From Escherichia boydii (lineage in GTDB: Bacteria > Pseudomonadota > Gammaproteobacteria > Enterobacterales > Enterobacteriaceae), in NCBI GenBank assembly GCA_041890495.1, contig CP169086.1, positions 1,736,001-1,800,000 of the forward strand: a DNA stretch of 64,000 nt, read 5' to 3'. Position 1 is the stretch's first letter; the number at the start of each line of letters is the position of its first letter. Below are positions 46,009 to 54,891 of the stretch, one piece after another. The notes beneath the pieces were generated by a model. That model saw nothing but the letters and a program-made list of their open reading frames with translations. It was not told the DNA's origin and did no database searches. A program made the translations under genes and the position numbers.

Positions 46009-47190
46009 ATGTCAGAGACACGTTTCCACGGTGTACGCGTCCGGGAGAATACCGACCTGGTGACGGCCATCAATGACATTGAATCAAGTGTCATTGGGGT
46101 CGTTGCCGTGGCGGATGATGCCGACGCGGAAACCTTCCCCCTGAATACCCCCGTGTTGCTGACGCGGGTTAACAACGTGCTGGGTAAGGCGGGTAAAACC
46201 GGCTCCCTGTACAAAACACTCAAAGCCATCGCCGACCAGACCAGTCCGAAGGTTATCGTTGTGCGCGTGGCAGCAGCCACGGAAGAGGAAGGCGGTAAAA
46301 CGCAGTCGCAGCTCATCATGGGCGGCACGGCAGAAGACGGCAGCTATACCGGCATGTACGCGTTTCTGACTGCCGAGCAGAAGGTTGGCTATCGTCCACG
46401 CATTCTGGCCGTGCCGGGCTACGACACGGAAGAAGTCACTTCTGCGCTGTGTGTTATTGCTCAGAATCTGCGCGCGTTTGTTTACGCCAGTTGCTACGGC
46501 TGCAAAACGATGGCTGAAGCCACTGCATATCGTGCGACCTTCGCCTATCGCGAGCTAATGCTTATCTGGCCTGATTTCATCGCCTACAACCCGCTGACCG
46601 GAGAGAACGAAACCTTCCCGGCCCCGGCCTATGCCTGCGGCCTTCGCGCGCTGATTGACAACAATCAGGGCTGGCACAAATCACTTTCCAATGTGTCGGT
46701 AAGCAACGTGCTGGGTATTTCACAGGATGTTTTCTGGTCGCTTCAGGCCGAAGACAGCGACGCGAACGAACTCAACAACAAGGAGATCACGACGCTCATC
46801 AAGCGTAACGGTTTCCGGTTCTGGGGCAACCGCGTAACGGACACCAAAGATTATATCTTTGAGGTTTATACCCGTACGGCACAGATTCTGGCTGACAGTA
46901 TCGCTGAGGCGCAATTTGAATCAGTGGACGAACCGCTAACCCCGGCCAACGTCAAGGACGTGGTCAGCGGCATCAGCGGCAAACTCAATTCGCTGGTGAC
47001 GCAGGGGCGGCTAATTGGTGCTGAATGCTGGTTTGATATCCTGGATAACCCGACAGCCGGTCTCCGTCAGGGTCAGGTACGCATTCGCTATAAATATACA
47101 CCGGTTCCGCCAATGGAAGATCTGACGCTCTACCAGACCTTCACGGACGAGTATTTCGAATCGGCATTTTCTTCCCTGGGAGGTGCATAA
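46009..47190 (+). CDS. Tail sheath protein gpFI
   Basis: Contractile tail sheath of 393 residues. Matches P2 FI: ADDADAETFPLNTPVLLT, KPRILGVPG-like RPRILAVPGYDTEEV, RELMLIWPDF, DNNQGWHKSLSNV and YTPVPPMEDLTLYQ. The ATG at 46009 gives MSETRFHGVRV; no strong ribosome site is seen and an in-frame ATG at 45997 and one at 45964 are alternatives. First gene of the plus-strand tail operon, which runs opposite to the rest of the late structural genes. Confidence 0.93.
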   Translation: MSETRFHGVRVRENTDLVTAINDIESSVIGVVAVADDADAETFPLNTPVLLTRVNNVLGKAGKTGSLYKTLKAIADQTSPKVIVVRVAAATEEEGGKTQSQLIMGGTAEDGSYTGMYAFLTAEQKVGYRPRILAVPGYDTEEVTSALCVIAQNLRAFVYASCYGCKTMAEATAYRATFAYRELMLIWPDFIAYNPLTGENETFPAPAYACGLRALIDNNQGWHKSLSNVSVSNVLGISQDVFWSLQAEDSDANELNNKEITTLIKRNGFRFWGNRVTDTKDYIFEVYTRTAQILADSIAEAQFESVDEPLTPANVKDVVSGISGKLNSLVTQGRLIGAECWFDILDNPTAGLRQGQVRIRYKYTPVPPMEDLTLYQTFTDEYFESAFSSLGGA

Positions 47191-47706
47191 ATGGCGGTTC
47201 CTCACAAACTGCGCCTGTTCACCTGCTTTGTGAACGGCAGCAACTGCATCGGCAAAGTCTCTTCCGTGACGCTGCCAAAACTGACCCGTAAAACTGAAGA
47301 TTTTCAGGGGGGCGGGATGATTGGCTCCGCTGCGGTGGATCTCGGTCTGGACAGTGGCGCGCTGGATACCACGATGGTGGTTGGTGGTCTGGTTCAGTCG
47401 TTACTGCTGAACTACTGCGGCGATATCGACGAAACCCGTTTCCGCTTCGCCGGTGAATATTACACCGATGGTGAAAGCCTGCTGGTTGAGGTCGAACTGC
47501 GCGGCCGCATCACCGAAATGGACGGCGGCGAAAGCAAGCAGGGAGAAGACACCTCCGTCAGCTACACGATGAAGAACACTTATTACAAACTCACCATCGA
47601 CGATAAGCCGCTGTTTGAGTTTGATCTGCTGAACTTCATCTACAAGAAAGACGGCAAGAATATCTACCCTGACCGCATTACGTCTGCGCTGGGAATGGGT
47701 AACTGA
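47191..47706 (+). CDS. Tail tube protein gpFII
   Basis: A 171-residue inner tube protein. The start MAVPHKLRLFTCFVNGS, the family motif VTLPKLTRKTEDFQGGGMIG, and GKQGEDTS-like SKQGEDTSVSYTMK match P2 FII. The start follows directly on the FI stop behind GGGAGGTGC. Confidence 0.95.
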   Translation: MAVPHKLRLFTCFVNGSNCIGKVSSVTLPKLTRKTEDFQGGGMIGSAAVDLGLDSGALDTTMVVGGLVQSLLLNYCGDIDETRFRFAGEYYTDGESLLVEVELRGRITEMDGGESKQGEDTSVSYTMKNTYYKLTIDDKPLFEFDLLNFIYKKDGKNIYPDRITSALGMGN

Positions 47707-47754
47707 TTAACCTGATAAGTGGCGGTACACCCGTGCCGCCCGGAGTATTCAAGA

Positions 47755-48069
47755 ATGAGCAAGAAAACCGATAACGCCATTACGCTGGCAAAACCCGTTG
47801 TTCGCGGTGATGAGAAAATCACTCAGGTAACGATCACTGATGAGATCAAACAGGCTGGCTCCCTGCGCGGGCTGAAGCTGGTCAACGTTATGAATATGGA
47901 TGTGGATTCGGTGGCGGTACTGCTGACCCGCGTGACGTCACCACGCCTCAAACAGTCCGAAATCAACGAAATGGACACGCGCGATTTTGTCAGCCTGTCT
48001 GAAGCGCTCGTCCCTTTTTTGACACCTGCGGGGTCTGGAGCGTCGAGCGAGGCGGAGACGGAGAATTAG
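47755..48069 (+). CDS. Tail chaperone gpE (zero-frame product)
   Basis: A 104-residue tail assembly chaperone that precedes the tape measure gene, as in P2. The core TITDEIKQAGSLRGLKLVNVMNMDVDSVAVL is typical. The ATG at 47755 follows CGGAG. Near its end the gene has a frameshift heptamer (48015-48021) by which some ribosomes continue into E'. Confidence 0.9.
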   Translation: MSKKTDNAITLAKPVVRGDEKITQVTITDEIKQAGSLRGLKLVNVMNMDVDSVAVLLTRVTSPRLKQSEINEMDTRDFVSLSEALVPFLTPAGSGASSEAETEN

Positions 48070-48233
48070 TAACACTCCTGCGGTTCGACCTGATCGACGA
48101 TCTGGTTGCTGATATCGCGGTTGTTTTCAACTGGCCGCCCTCTGAAGTCTTCACGATGGAACTGGGCGAAGTCATAGCCTGGCGTGAGCGGGCGGCTGTC
48201 CGAAGTGGAGCCAGTGACAGTGAAAAGCCTTAA
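47755..48233 (+). CDS. Frameshift product gpE-E' of the tail chaperone
   Basis: The heptamer T-TTT-TTG at 48015-48021 is set in the zero frame of E (CC-T TTT TTG), the classic X-XXY-YYZ form. A -1 slip there opens a frame to the TAA at 48231-48233, giving about 159 residues. The E' part, FDLIDDLVADIAVVFNWPPS then WRERAAVRSGA, matches the P2 E' tail. P2 is known to use T6G here. E' overlaps the T gene start. Confidence 0.88.
48015..48021 (+). promoter_or_regulatory. Slippery heptamer TTTTTTG for -1 frameshifting
   Basis: Lies in phase with E for a tandem slip (T TTT TTG). The reading then passes through the alternative frame into E'. See the E-E' entry. Confidence 0.88.
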
Positions 48234-51159
48234 TATCCGCGTCGCGTTCAGCGCGATCGATAAACTTACCCGCCCGGTCAATGCCGCCCGCCAGAGTGCG
48301 GGCGGTTTGTCTGAGTCCCTCAAAAAAACGCAGTCCAGCATTAAAGATCTGGACAGTCAGTCCCGCACGTTCAACCGTCTGCGCGACAGCGTACAAAAGA
48401 CCTCCCGCAAAATCGACGACGCCAGCCGGACGCTTGAAGGCCTGAATCAGGCGCAGCGGGAAGGTACACAGCTTACAGACAAGCAAAAAGCACATATGGC
48501 AGCGCTGGCCGCAAAGCTGGAACGCCTTAACTCTGCACGCACGCAGGAAATGGTTAAGCTGCGCGCTGCCTCACAGGCGCTGCGCAGTCACGGTGTTTCG
48601 CTGGTCGGCAGCGATCGCACCATTCAGAGTGCCATACGCCGAACAGAACAGTACAACCAGACGCTTGAGCGGGAACGGCGACAGCTTGCTGCGGTCACGC
48701 AGGCACGTGCGCGCTATGACCAGATGCAGCAAACGGCGGGCAAACTTCGCGGCGGTGGCACGATGGCCGTTGCCGGGGCCACTGCTGCCGGTTACGTAGC
48801 AGGACGTTTCTTATCCCCCGCCGTTGGGTTTGATCGGGAAATGTCCCGCGTGCAGGCGCTGACCCGCATAGATAAAAGCTCCGTTGACTTTTCAGCACTT
48901 CGTGACCAGGCCAAAAAGCTGGGTGCTGAAACACAGTTCACCACGACCGACGCCGCCAGTGGACAGGCATTTCTCGCTATGGCCGGTTTCACTCCGCAGG
49001 CAATTCAGGCCGCACTGCCTGGCGTGCTCAATATGGCGCTGGCCGGTGGTATGGATTTAGGTGAAAGCGCTGATATCAGCTCAAACATCCTGTCTCAGTT
49101 CCGTCTCGATCCCAAAGAAATGGATCGCGTCAGCGACGTATTAACGGGCGCATTCACCCGTACCAACACCGATCTGCAAAATATCGGTGAGGCGATGAAG
49201 TACGCCGGGACAGGTCTTTCCAACCTGGGCGTCAGCGTCGAACAGACCACGGCCATGATCGGCGTGATGGCGAACGTTGGTCTGCGCGGGAGTATCGCCG
49301 GTACGGGTTTGCAGGCCACATTTTCACGCCTTGCCGCGCCGACCGGCAGAGCAAAAACTGCGCTTAAAGAACTGGGTGTAGAAGTCGCTGACGCGACGGG
49401 GAAAATGCGCCCTGCTGAAGTTGTGCTTACCGATCTCTATAAAAAAATCAGCAAGTACGGCGATACCGATAAGCTCTCTTTCTTCAAGGATATTGCCGGT
49501 GAAGAAGCTTCAAAGTCATTCCAGGCGCTGGTTATGTCGGCCGGGAGCGGCGAACTTCAGAAATTGCTTGGTGAACTGAAAAACGCCAAAGGTGAAGCAC
49601 AGAAAGCCGCAAAAATAATGGCGGATAACCTTGATGGCGATCTCAAGAATCTGGACAGCGCCTGGGAAGGCTTCCGTATCCAGATTAACGATCTCGTCAA
49701 CAATCAGCTTCGGGGCCTGACTCAGGGACTGAGTGACGTTGTGGGAAATATGACGGAGTGGGCGAAGGAGAATCCGAAGCTCGCCCAATCCCTGCTGGTT
49801 GTCGGCGGCAGCGTTCTGGCGCTGACCGCCGCCATTGGCGGCACATCGCTGGCGATCGGCCTGCTGATGGGGCCACTGGCTAAACTCCAGTTAGGTTTTA
49901 CCCTACTGACAGGGGGCGCAACCGGAACAATATCCGCCCTACGAACGCTCGGAACAGCTTCCGGCCCGGCAATGGCAAGCGTGCGCGGTTGGGGGCCAGT
50001 TCTCGGTTCGTTAATAGGAAAAATGCGTGGAGTATCAGCAGTCATCCCTGGTATGCGCATTGCTCTAACCGGGGCGTTTCGCGCACCTGGTGCCGCCCTG
50101 GGAATGCTCACTAAGAACATCGGAATGCTCGCCCTTCGCCTGACGGGTTTTACGACTATATGGAGCATTATCACAACCGCCGTATCTGTGTTAGGTGCGG
50201 CGCTGTCACTGCTGTTCAGCCCCATTGGCCTGATAGTTGCGGCGTTTATTGCAGCCGGGGCGCTCATATGGAAATACTGGGAGCCAATCAAGGCGTTTTT
50301 CATCGGCATGTTCGCCGGTGTATGGGATGCGCTTACGCCGTTGCGGAATGCGTTTTCCCGGCTCGCGCCTGTTTTCTCGCTTATTGGCGATGGCATTAAG
50401 TCCGTATGGGAGTGGTTTAATAAACTGTTCGAACCGGCCAATGCTTCCAAAGAAACACTCGAAAAATGCACCAGTGCCGGGGAAACGTTCGGCAAAGTTC
50501 TGGGTGGCGCCCTTCAGTTACTGCTGCTACCGCTGACGGCCCTCATGGATGGTGTGGGTTGGTTGCTTGAAAAGCTGGATCTTATTCCGGATGGTATAGC
50601 GCGCGCCAGGCAGCAGGCTGATAAAGCACGGCAGGAACTCGAATCCTCAGCGATAGCTCTGGCACAACACCAGCTTCCGCTGGGGCAGGCTACGGTATCG
50701 CCCGTATCAGGTGGAGGTAAACCGCCGCTGACCGGCGATAACGGCACTATGCGCCGGTTGCAGAGTATCGACAGCAACACCAAAGCGACAGCCGACAACA
50801 CGAAGAAGATCGGCCCCGGCGATATTGTGTTTAAAAACCTGCCGCGTGCGCTGGCCGTTCGTGGGGAATGGAAGGAATCGCAGCTGGCCAGCACGGTCAG
50901 GAACAACGGGTTAAGTGCACGTCCCGCAGTAGTAGCGGCATCGCTTCCCGTTAAACAGGCTGAACTTCTGCCAGTCAGCCGCTCTGCCCGCAATATTCCG
51001 GTTGCCACTGGCGGCTTTACGGGCGAAATCCACGTACATCTGCACGGCGTTGACCGGCAGGACGCGCGCGAAATTGGCCGGATTGTCGCCGATCAAGTGA
51101 GTGCCGAACTGGCCCGCCGTGAACGGCTTAACCGTGGCAGCTTCAAAGACAGAGATTAA
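48220..51159 (+). CDS. Tail tape measure protein gpT
   Basis: 979 residues, measuring tail length. The N-terminal third is coiled-coil (residues 10-120, many Lys/Gln/Glu heptads), then the tape-measure core REMSRVQALTRIDKS, FTTTDAASGQAFLAMAGF and GLQATFSRLAAPTGRAKTAL. Hydrophobic glycine-rich segments follow near residues 530-590 and 660-700. A GTG at 48220 behind GGAG gives (V)KSLNIRVAFSAIDKLTRPV, aligned with P2 T; it overlaps the E' stop. The C-terminus ends with the charged SAELARRERLNRGSFKDRD. Confidence 0.92.
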   Translation: MKSLNIRVAFSAIDKLTRPVNAARQSAGGLSESLKKTQSSIKDLDSQSRTFNRLRDSVQKTSRKIDDASRTLEGLNQAQREGTQLTDKQKAHMAALAAKLERLNSARTQEMVKLRAASQALRSHGVSLVGSDRTIQSAIRRTEQYNQTLERERRQLAAVTQARARYDQMQQTAGKLRGGGTMAVAGATAAGYVAGRFLSPAVGFDREMSRVQALTRIDKSSVDFSALRDQAKKLGAETQFTTTDAASGQAFLAMAGFTPQAIQAALPGVLNMALAGGMDLGESADISSNILSQFRLDPKEMDRVSDVLTGAFTRTNTDLQNIGEAMKYAGTGLSNLGVSVEQTTAMIGVMANVGLRGSIAGTGLQATFSRLAAPTGRAKTALKELGVEVADATGKMRPAEVVLTDLYKKISKYGDTDKLSFFKDIAGEEASKSFQALVMSAGSGELQKLLGELKNAKGEAQKAAKIMADNLDGDLKNLDSAWEGFRIQINDLVNNQLRGLTQGLSDVVGNMTEWAKENPKLAQSLLVVGGSVLALTAAIGGTSLAIGLLMGPLAKLQLGFTLLTGGATGTISALRTLGTASGPAMASVRGWGPVLGSLIGKMRGVSAVIPGMRIALTGAFRAPGAALGMLTKNIGMLALRLTGFTTIWSIITTAVSVLGAALSLLFSPIGLIVAAFIAAGALIWKYWEPIKAFFIGMFAGVWDALTPLRNAFSRLAPVFSLIGDGIKSVWEWFNKLFEPANASKETLEKCTSAGETFGKVLGGALQLLLLPLTALMDGVGWLLEKLDLIPDGIARARQQADKARQELESSAIALAQHQLPLGQATVSPVSGGGKPPLTGDNGTMRRLQSIDSNTKATADNTKKIGPGDIVFKNLPRALAVRGEWKESQLASTVRNNGLSARPAVVAASLPVKQAELLPVSRSARNIPVATGGFTGEIHVHLHGVDRQDAREIGRIVADQVSAELARRERLNRGSFKDRD

Positions 51160-51173
51160 GGGGAGGCAACATT

Positions 51174-51662
51174 ATGATGATGATATACGGGATGTTCGTT
51201 TTTGAACTGAGGACACTGCCTTACCAGCAGTTACGCCACTCGCTGAACTGGCGTCATGTGAAGAATGATCGCATCAACCGATCAGCAAAATGGCAGTACA
51301 TCGGCGCGGGGGAGACGCAGATTAACCTGGACGGAGTGCTTTACCCTGAAATTACGGGCGGCGACGTGTCTCTTACCGTTCTGGCAACGCAGGCATACAC
51401 CGGGCGTCCGTGGCCTTTAATCAGCGGCGCAGGGCAGATTTACGGGATGTATGTGCTGACCGGGCTACAGGCCACGCATACAGAGTTTGACCGCTACGGA
51501 AAGGCGAAAAAAATAGAGTTTTCGATCAGCTTCCAGCGCTGCGATGAAGATTTACGCGAACGCCTGCAAGCGTCGTCTGTTGGCGATTTACTTTCTGGCT
51601 TGAAGGATAAAGCCACGTCCGCCTACAACTCTGCCAGTAGTACGCTATCGGGCCTGTTCTGA
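51174..51662 (+). CDS. Tail completion protein gpU
   Basis: 162 residues, starting MMMIYGMFVFELRTLPYQQL, with GVLYPEITGG and GQIYGMYVLTG as in P2 U. It begins behind GGGGAGG, 14 bases after T, and is the last gene of the plus-strand tail operon; a terminator follows. Confidence 0.92.
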   Translation: MMMIYGMFVFELRTLPYQQLRHSLNWRHVKNDRINRSAKWQYIGAGETQINLDGVLYPEITGGDVSLTVLATQAYTGRPWPLISGAGQIYGMYVLTGLQATHTEFDRYGKAKKIEFSISFQRCDEDLRERLQASSVGDLLSGLKDKATSAYNSASSTLSGLF

Positions 51663-51680
51663 CAACATCCACATAAAACT

Positions 51681-51706
51681 AAAGCGGGCATTTGCCCGCT
51701 TCATCT
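51681..51706 (+). terminator. Terminator of the FI-U tail operon
   Basis: Stem AAGCGGGCA-tt-TGCCCGCTT at 51682-51701 with A and T rich flanks, 20 bases after the U stop. It may also stop transcription arriving from tfa. Confidence 0.85.
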
Positions 51707-51729
51707 TCCTGAACACACCGCCATAACTG

Positions 51730-51747
51730 ACTGTGCTGCAGCACAGT
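51730..51747. promoter_or_regulatory. Perfect 18-base palindrome with LexA-like spacing
   Basis: ACTGTGCTGCAGCACAGT. It contains CTGT-N8-ACAG, the LexA spacing, but the interior (gctgcagc) is not the A/T-rich alternation typical of strong SOS boxes. It lies between the convergent U and tfa genes; no downstream gene is obvious on the plus strand. Confidence 0.45.
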
Positions 51748-51815
51748 TAAAAATGACGGTACTCGATATATATGCCAGCACGGTCATAACCGGCAGTACA
51801 TGCCGGAATGAAAAC

Positions 51816-52412
51816 TTATTCCGGCTTATCCGGCCAAGTGATACCCGGCGCTTTCGACGTGTCCACCGTCTGCACTGCCTTGATGTAGCTCATCCAGGCG
51901 ATCAGGCTGGCTTTATCCTCATCGCTGATAATGCCTAACTGTAATTCCGTCTGCCACATGCTGATCGTCGTTTGTGCCTCTGCAAGTAACGCAGCTTTCT
52001 GTTTTTCTGCTTCCTCCACGTCCGCCTTGTGCTGTGCTTCGTTATCCGTCACCCACTCGCTACCGTTCCACGTATCGTAAGGCGTTGCAGGTGCCAGCGT
52101 GGTGATGCCATCTGGATAATCGCCAGGCAAAGAAATGATCACCGATTCCCCTGTGTCAGTGCTGTAGACCGTTTCACCACGGTGATCGGCGACGTATTCC
52201 CAGGCGGTAAAGTCTGCTGTCCGGCAAATGGCGAAATCTTCTTTGCTTTCTCCCGGCTCATCAGTGCAGGAGTTGGCTGGCAGGCCAACGCCAACAGCCA
52301 GATATTCCACGGATGTAGACAGGTATTCCCGCGTCTCACCATCATAATTAAACACGGTAATATCACCCGCCACAGTGGCAATAAGTTCGCTATTCAGTTT
52401 TGCCTTCGCCAT
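51816..52412 (-). CDS. Tail fibre assembly protein (Tfa family, gpG position)
   Basis: A 198-residue Tfa-type chaperone for the fibre. The ending WMSYIKAVQTVDTSKAPGIT and the middle TWNGSEWVTDNEAQHKADVE are typical of the family. The stop is next to the convergent U operon. The start overlaps the H stop (ATG at 52412). Confidence 0.9.
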   Translation of the reverse strand: MAKAKLNSELIATVAGDITVFNYDGETREYLSTSVEYLAVGVGLPANSCTDEPGESKEDFAICRTADFTAWEYVADHRGETVYSTDTGESVIISLPGDYPDGITTLAPATPYDTWNGSEWVTDNEAQHKADVEEAEKQKAALLAEAQTTISMWQTELQLGIISDEDKASLIAWMSYIKAVQTVDTSKAPGITWPDKPE

Positions 52413-53398
52413 TATGCAGCCCTCACGATGTAGTTAAACGCGGTGTTACATGGTGCGGTTTCGTTCTGGCCCTCGTCGGATAAATACACGCCACTGCTCC
52501 CCGAATATGCAAAATAAACGGTCGCTGAACTCTTACGGTAAGATTCATGAACAGCAGGAGTTTCGCCCCCGTCTCCATTACCAAACAATAATGCATGAGT
52601 GTGCTTCCTCAACTTATCAGCAGCATACGACAGAATAGCGCGGCCACTATCCAGCCCCCGCCCATCGTCCCAGCCGCGAATAAACACGCCGCGCAAATCA
52701 GGCAGACTACCTGATGGATATGCAGCAGCCAGTTTGGGGTATTTTGCCTTGTCAAAAGCTGCGCCATTGCACTTGAGAAAACCCGCTGGCGGTGTTGCCT
52801 GCGGCCACGGAAGCGGAAAACCTGCCGGGAAATATTTATCGAAATCTGATTCCAGCAAATACTGCGTATGCGGATCAGCCGCGGCAATATGCGCCGCCAG
52901 CTGTTGATCCACATATGACTTAACTTCAATGACGGCATCATCGACATATTTACGGGTTGCCAGTACCACGGACGGATCGATTTTCAGCGTTACCGCCTCG
53001 GTACTGCTGACGATCAGGATCACGCGAATGACCTGCACGCGCCCGCTGCCTTCCTGCAACTGCGGTTTATAGGTCTCCGCGCAGTTGGCAACTGCAATCA
53101 TATCGCCGTCTTTATCAAACAGGCCGATTTCACGGATCCACCATCCGCCCACGTCTTCCGGTATGACCTGTTCCGCAATGATCTGATTGGTATTTACCGG
53201 GTCGATAGTCAGCATGTTAAGTTGCGCGCGGCGCAGCTCATGCGTCAGCGCGGTTTGTGCCGGGTTCGGTGTCGGCAGCGCACCATTGCCATCACCTACG
53301 GCCATCTGGGTGATCTCAACCTTCGCACCCAATGCCGTGGCGTTTGCCAGTTTTGCCGCCCCGATATTGGTTAACAGGGCAAAATATTTAGTCGCCAC
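52412..53398 (-). CDS. Tail fibre/collar protein gpH, short form
   Basis: 328 residues, much shorter than P2 H (about 670). The N-terminus ATKYFALLTNIGAAKLANA with GGWWIREIGLFDKDGDMIAVAN is the conserved virion-attachment part. A collar domain (PPAGFLKCNGAAFDKAKYPK, SGSLPDLRGVFIRGWDDGRG) and the typical terminal FNYIVRAA follow, so it seems complete but without the long shaft. The GTG at 53398 is behind GGAG and overlaps gpI. Confidence 0.88.
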   Translation of the reverse strand: MATKYFALLTNIGAAKLANATALGAKVEITQMAVGDGNGALPTPNPAQTALTHELRRAQLNMLTIDPVNTNQIIAEQVIPEDVGGWWIREIGLFDKDGDMIAVANCAETYKPQLQEGSGRVQVIRVILIVSSTEAVTLKIDPSVVLATRKYVDDAVIEVKSYVDQQLAAHIAAADPHTQYLLESDFDKYFPAGFPLPWPQATPPAGFLKCNGAAFDKAKYPKLAAAYPSGSLPDLRGVFIRGWDDGRGLDSGRAILSYAADKLRKHTHALLFGNGDGGETPAVHESYRKSSATVYFAYSGSSGVYLSDEGQNETAPCNTAFNYIVRAA

Positions 53399-54002
53399 TT
53401 GCGATCTCCACGGTATCAATTAAATGGACTGCCGCGCCGGTGTAGTCACCACCGCCCACGGATATGGTTTCAGGAAAATAGGGGTAAACGGTCAGCGTAT
53501 CGCCGATATAACATCCCGCCCCGGCTTCGATATACCCCTGCGACTGAAGCGAAAGAGAAAGGCCAGTAAGGTGGCGGCTTCTCGGCTTGGCATCGTCAAT
53601 AAGGCGCTCAAGCTCAAGATAGGTTTCCTCCGTAATCCCCTGCTCCTGAATACCGATTTCGAGCTTGAATGTTCCCGGTTCTTCGCCGCTCTGCCACCAC
53701 TCGATCACGCGAAGCAGAAAGCCGAACGGTTCAACGACGCGACGCAAAGCGGAAATAGTGCCCTTCTGACGGTGAACCAGCCAGGAGGCTTTAATCACCT
53801 GCCGCTTGGTCTGTTCTGACCAGTTCTTATCCCAGCGGTCAACTGACAGCGCCCAGGCGAGATAAGGCAGAAGATCACCGGGGCATTCGTCCGGGTTCCA
53901 CAGCTTGCGCAGATCAACAGGAATATCGGTAAGCCGCTCCGTCACCTTCTCTGTATTGCGCATAAAACCGCTGGCCGAAGGCGGCAGCATGTTCTTATTC
54001 AT
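53388..54002 (-). CDS. Baseplate/tail protein gpI
   Basis: P2 I-type tail protein of 204 residues: LWNPDECPGDLLPYLAWALS, DRWDKNW, KRQVIKASWLVHRQKGTISA and VVEPFGFLLRVIEWW. The ATG at 54002 (MNKNMLPPSASG) overlaps the end of J by eight bases; an ATG at 54020 is also open. It ends inside the H start. Confidence 0.92.
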   Translation of the reverse strand: MNKNMLPPSASGFMRNTEKVTERLTDIPVDLRKLWNPDECPGDLLPYLAWALSVDRWDKNWSEQTKRQVIKASWLVHRQKGTISALRRVVEPFGFLLRVIEWWQSGEEPGTFKLEIGIQEQGITEETYLELERLIDDAKPRSRHLTGLSLSLQSQGYIEAGAGCYIGDTLTVYPYFPETISVGGGDYTGAAVHLIDTVEIASGD

Positions 54003-54891
54003 CAGTGCCCCCGGTCTCAATCGTGAAGGACTCGCACCGCGCTGCCTGCGTATCGGCGATCACAATATCGCTGGCAGGCTCCAGCAGCTCCACCCTCTGC
54101 ACGCCCTGAACATGCAGCGCCGCCATAATGGCTGAGCGGGCAACGTCACGGCCAATCTTGCCCTGCTGATTCAGCCAGGACTGAAGCGCGTCCTGCGCGG
54201 CGGTATGGATTGGTTCAGACTCCGGGCCGGGATAGAAATACAGCATCGCATTGATCTGATAATTCACTATCTCTGCTGCCTGAACGGTCAGACGATCGGC
54301 AACGGGGCGCTTATCGTCAGCAGACAGCGCTTTATCCACCGTCGCCAGCAGTTGCGCACTGGCAGTGCCGTCACCTTCGGTAGACAGCACAGAGACCACC
54401 ACCACAGCAGGCGACGGGCTGATCGCTTTGGCGTCCGCCACTTTGCCGCTGGCACTTTTGGCAAAATATTCATATGCACCGGTTGGCCCCGCCACGCTTA
54501 GCCCTTCAAACGCAGCCTGCGCGCGCAGACGCAGTGCGGTATCACTTTCTGTTACCGCGTCAGTGGTTGCCGTCTCCGGGGTTATGATCAGGCGTTCGGT
54601 GTTCAGGTTGCCCGCGAGATTATCAAGATCGGACGATACGGCATGGCTCAACATACACGCCGCCGCACCGTCATTAATCCGCTGCCTGAGCATCATTTCA
54701 CGGTAAGCAACTACCTGGGCGATCACGTTCAGTGGTTCGGATTCCAGCTCCAGCGCGGCGGCAACAGAAGCCTGCTGTTCCTGCGGGAATGCCGCCAGCA
54801 TTACGGCTTTGACCTCGCTGAGAATGACTTCAAAGTCCAGCACTTCGATAATTTGCGGCTGCGGTAGCTGCGATAAATCAACTGTTGCCAT
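53995..54891 (-). CDS. Baseplate wedge protein gpJ
   Basis: 298 residues. MATVDLSQLPQPQIIEVLDFE matches the P2 J start, and AVSSDLDNLAGNLNTERL plus a C-terminal FYPGPESEPIHTAAQDALQS follow. The ATG at 54891 is behind GGAG with eight-base spacing; a GTG three codons earlier is less likely. Overlaps W by 14 bases. Confidence 0.93.
   Translation of the reverse strand: MATVDLSQLPQPQIIEVLDFEVILSEVKAVMLAAFPQEQQASVAAALELESEPLNVIAQVVAYREMMLRQRINDGAAACMLSHAVSSDLDNLAGNLNTERLIITPETATTDAVTESDTALRLRAQAAFEGLSVAGPTGAYEYFAKSASGKVADAKAISPSPAVVVVSVLSTEGDGTASAQLLATVDKALSADDKRPVADRLTVQAAEIVNYQINAMLYFYPGPESEPIHTAAQDALQSWLNQQGKIGRDVARSAIMAALHVQGVQRVELLEPASDIVIADTQAARCESFTIETGGTDE

Noticed and set aside
51753..51938. 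Short plus-strand frame after the palindrome
   Set aside because: It runs into the antisense of tfa, has no good ribosome site, and no family resemblance.
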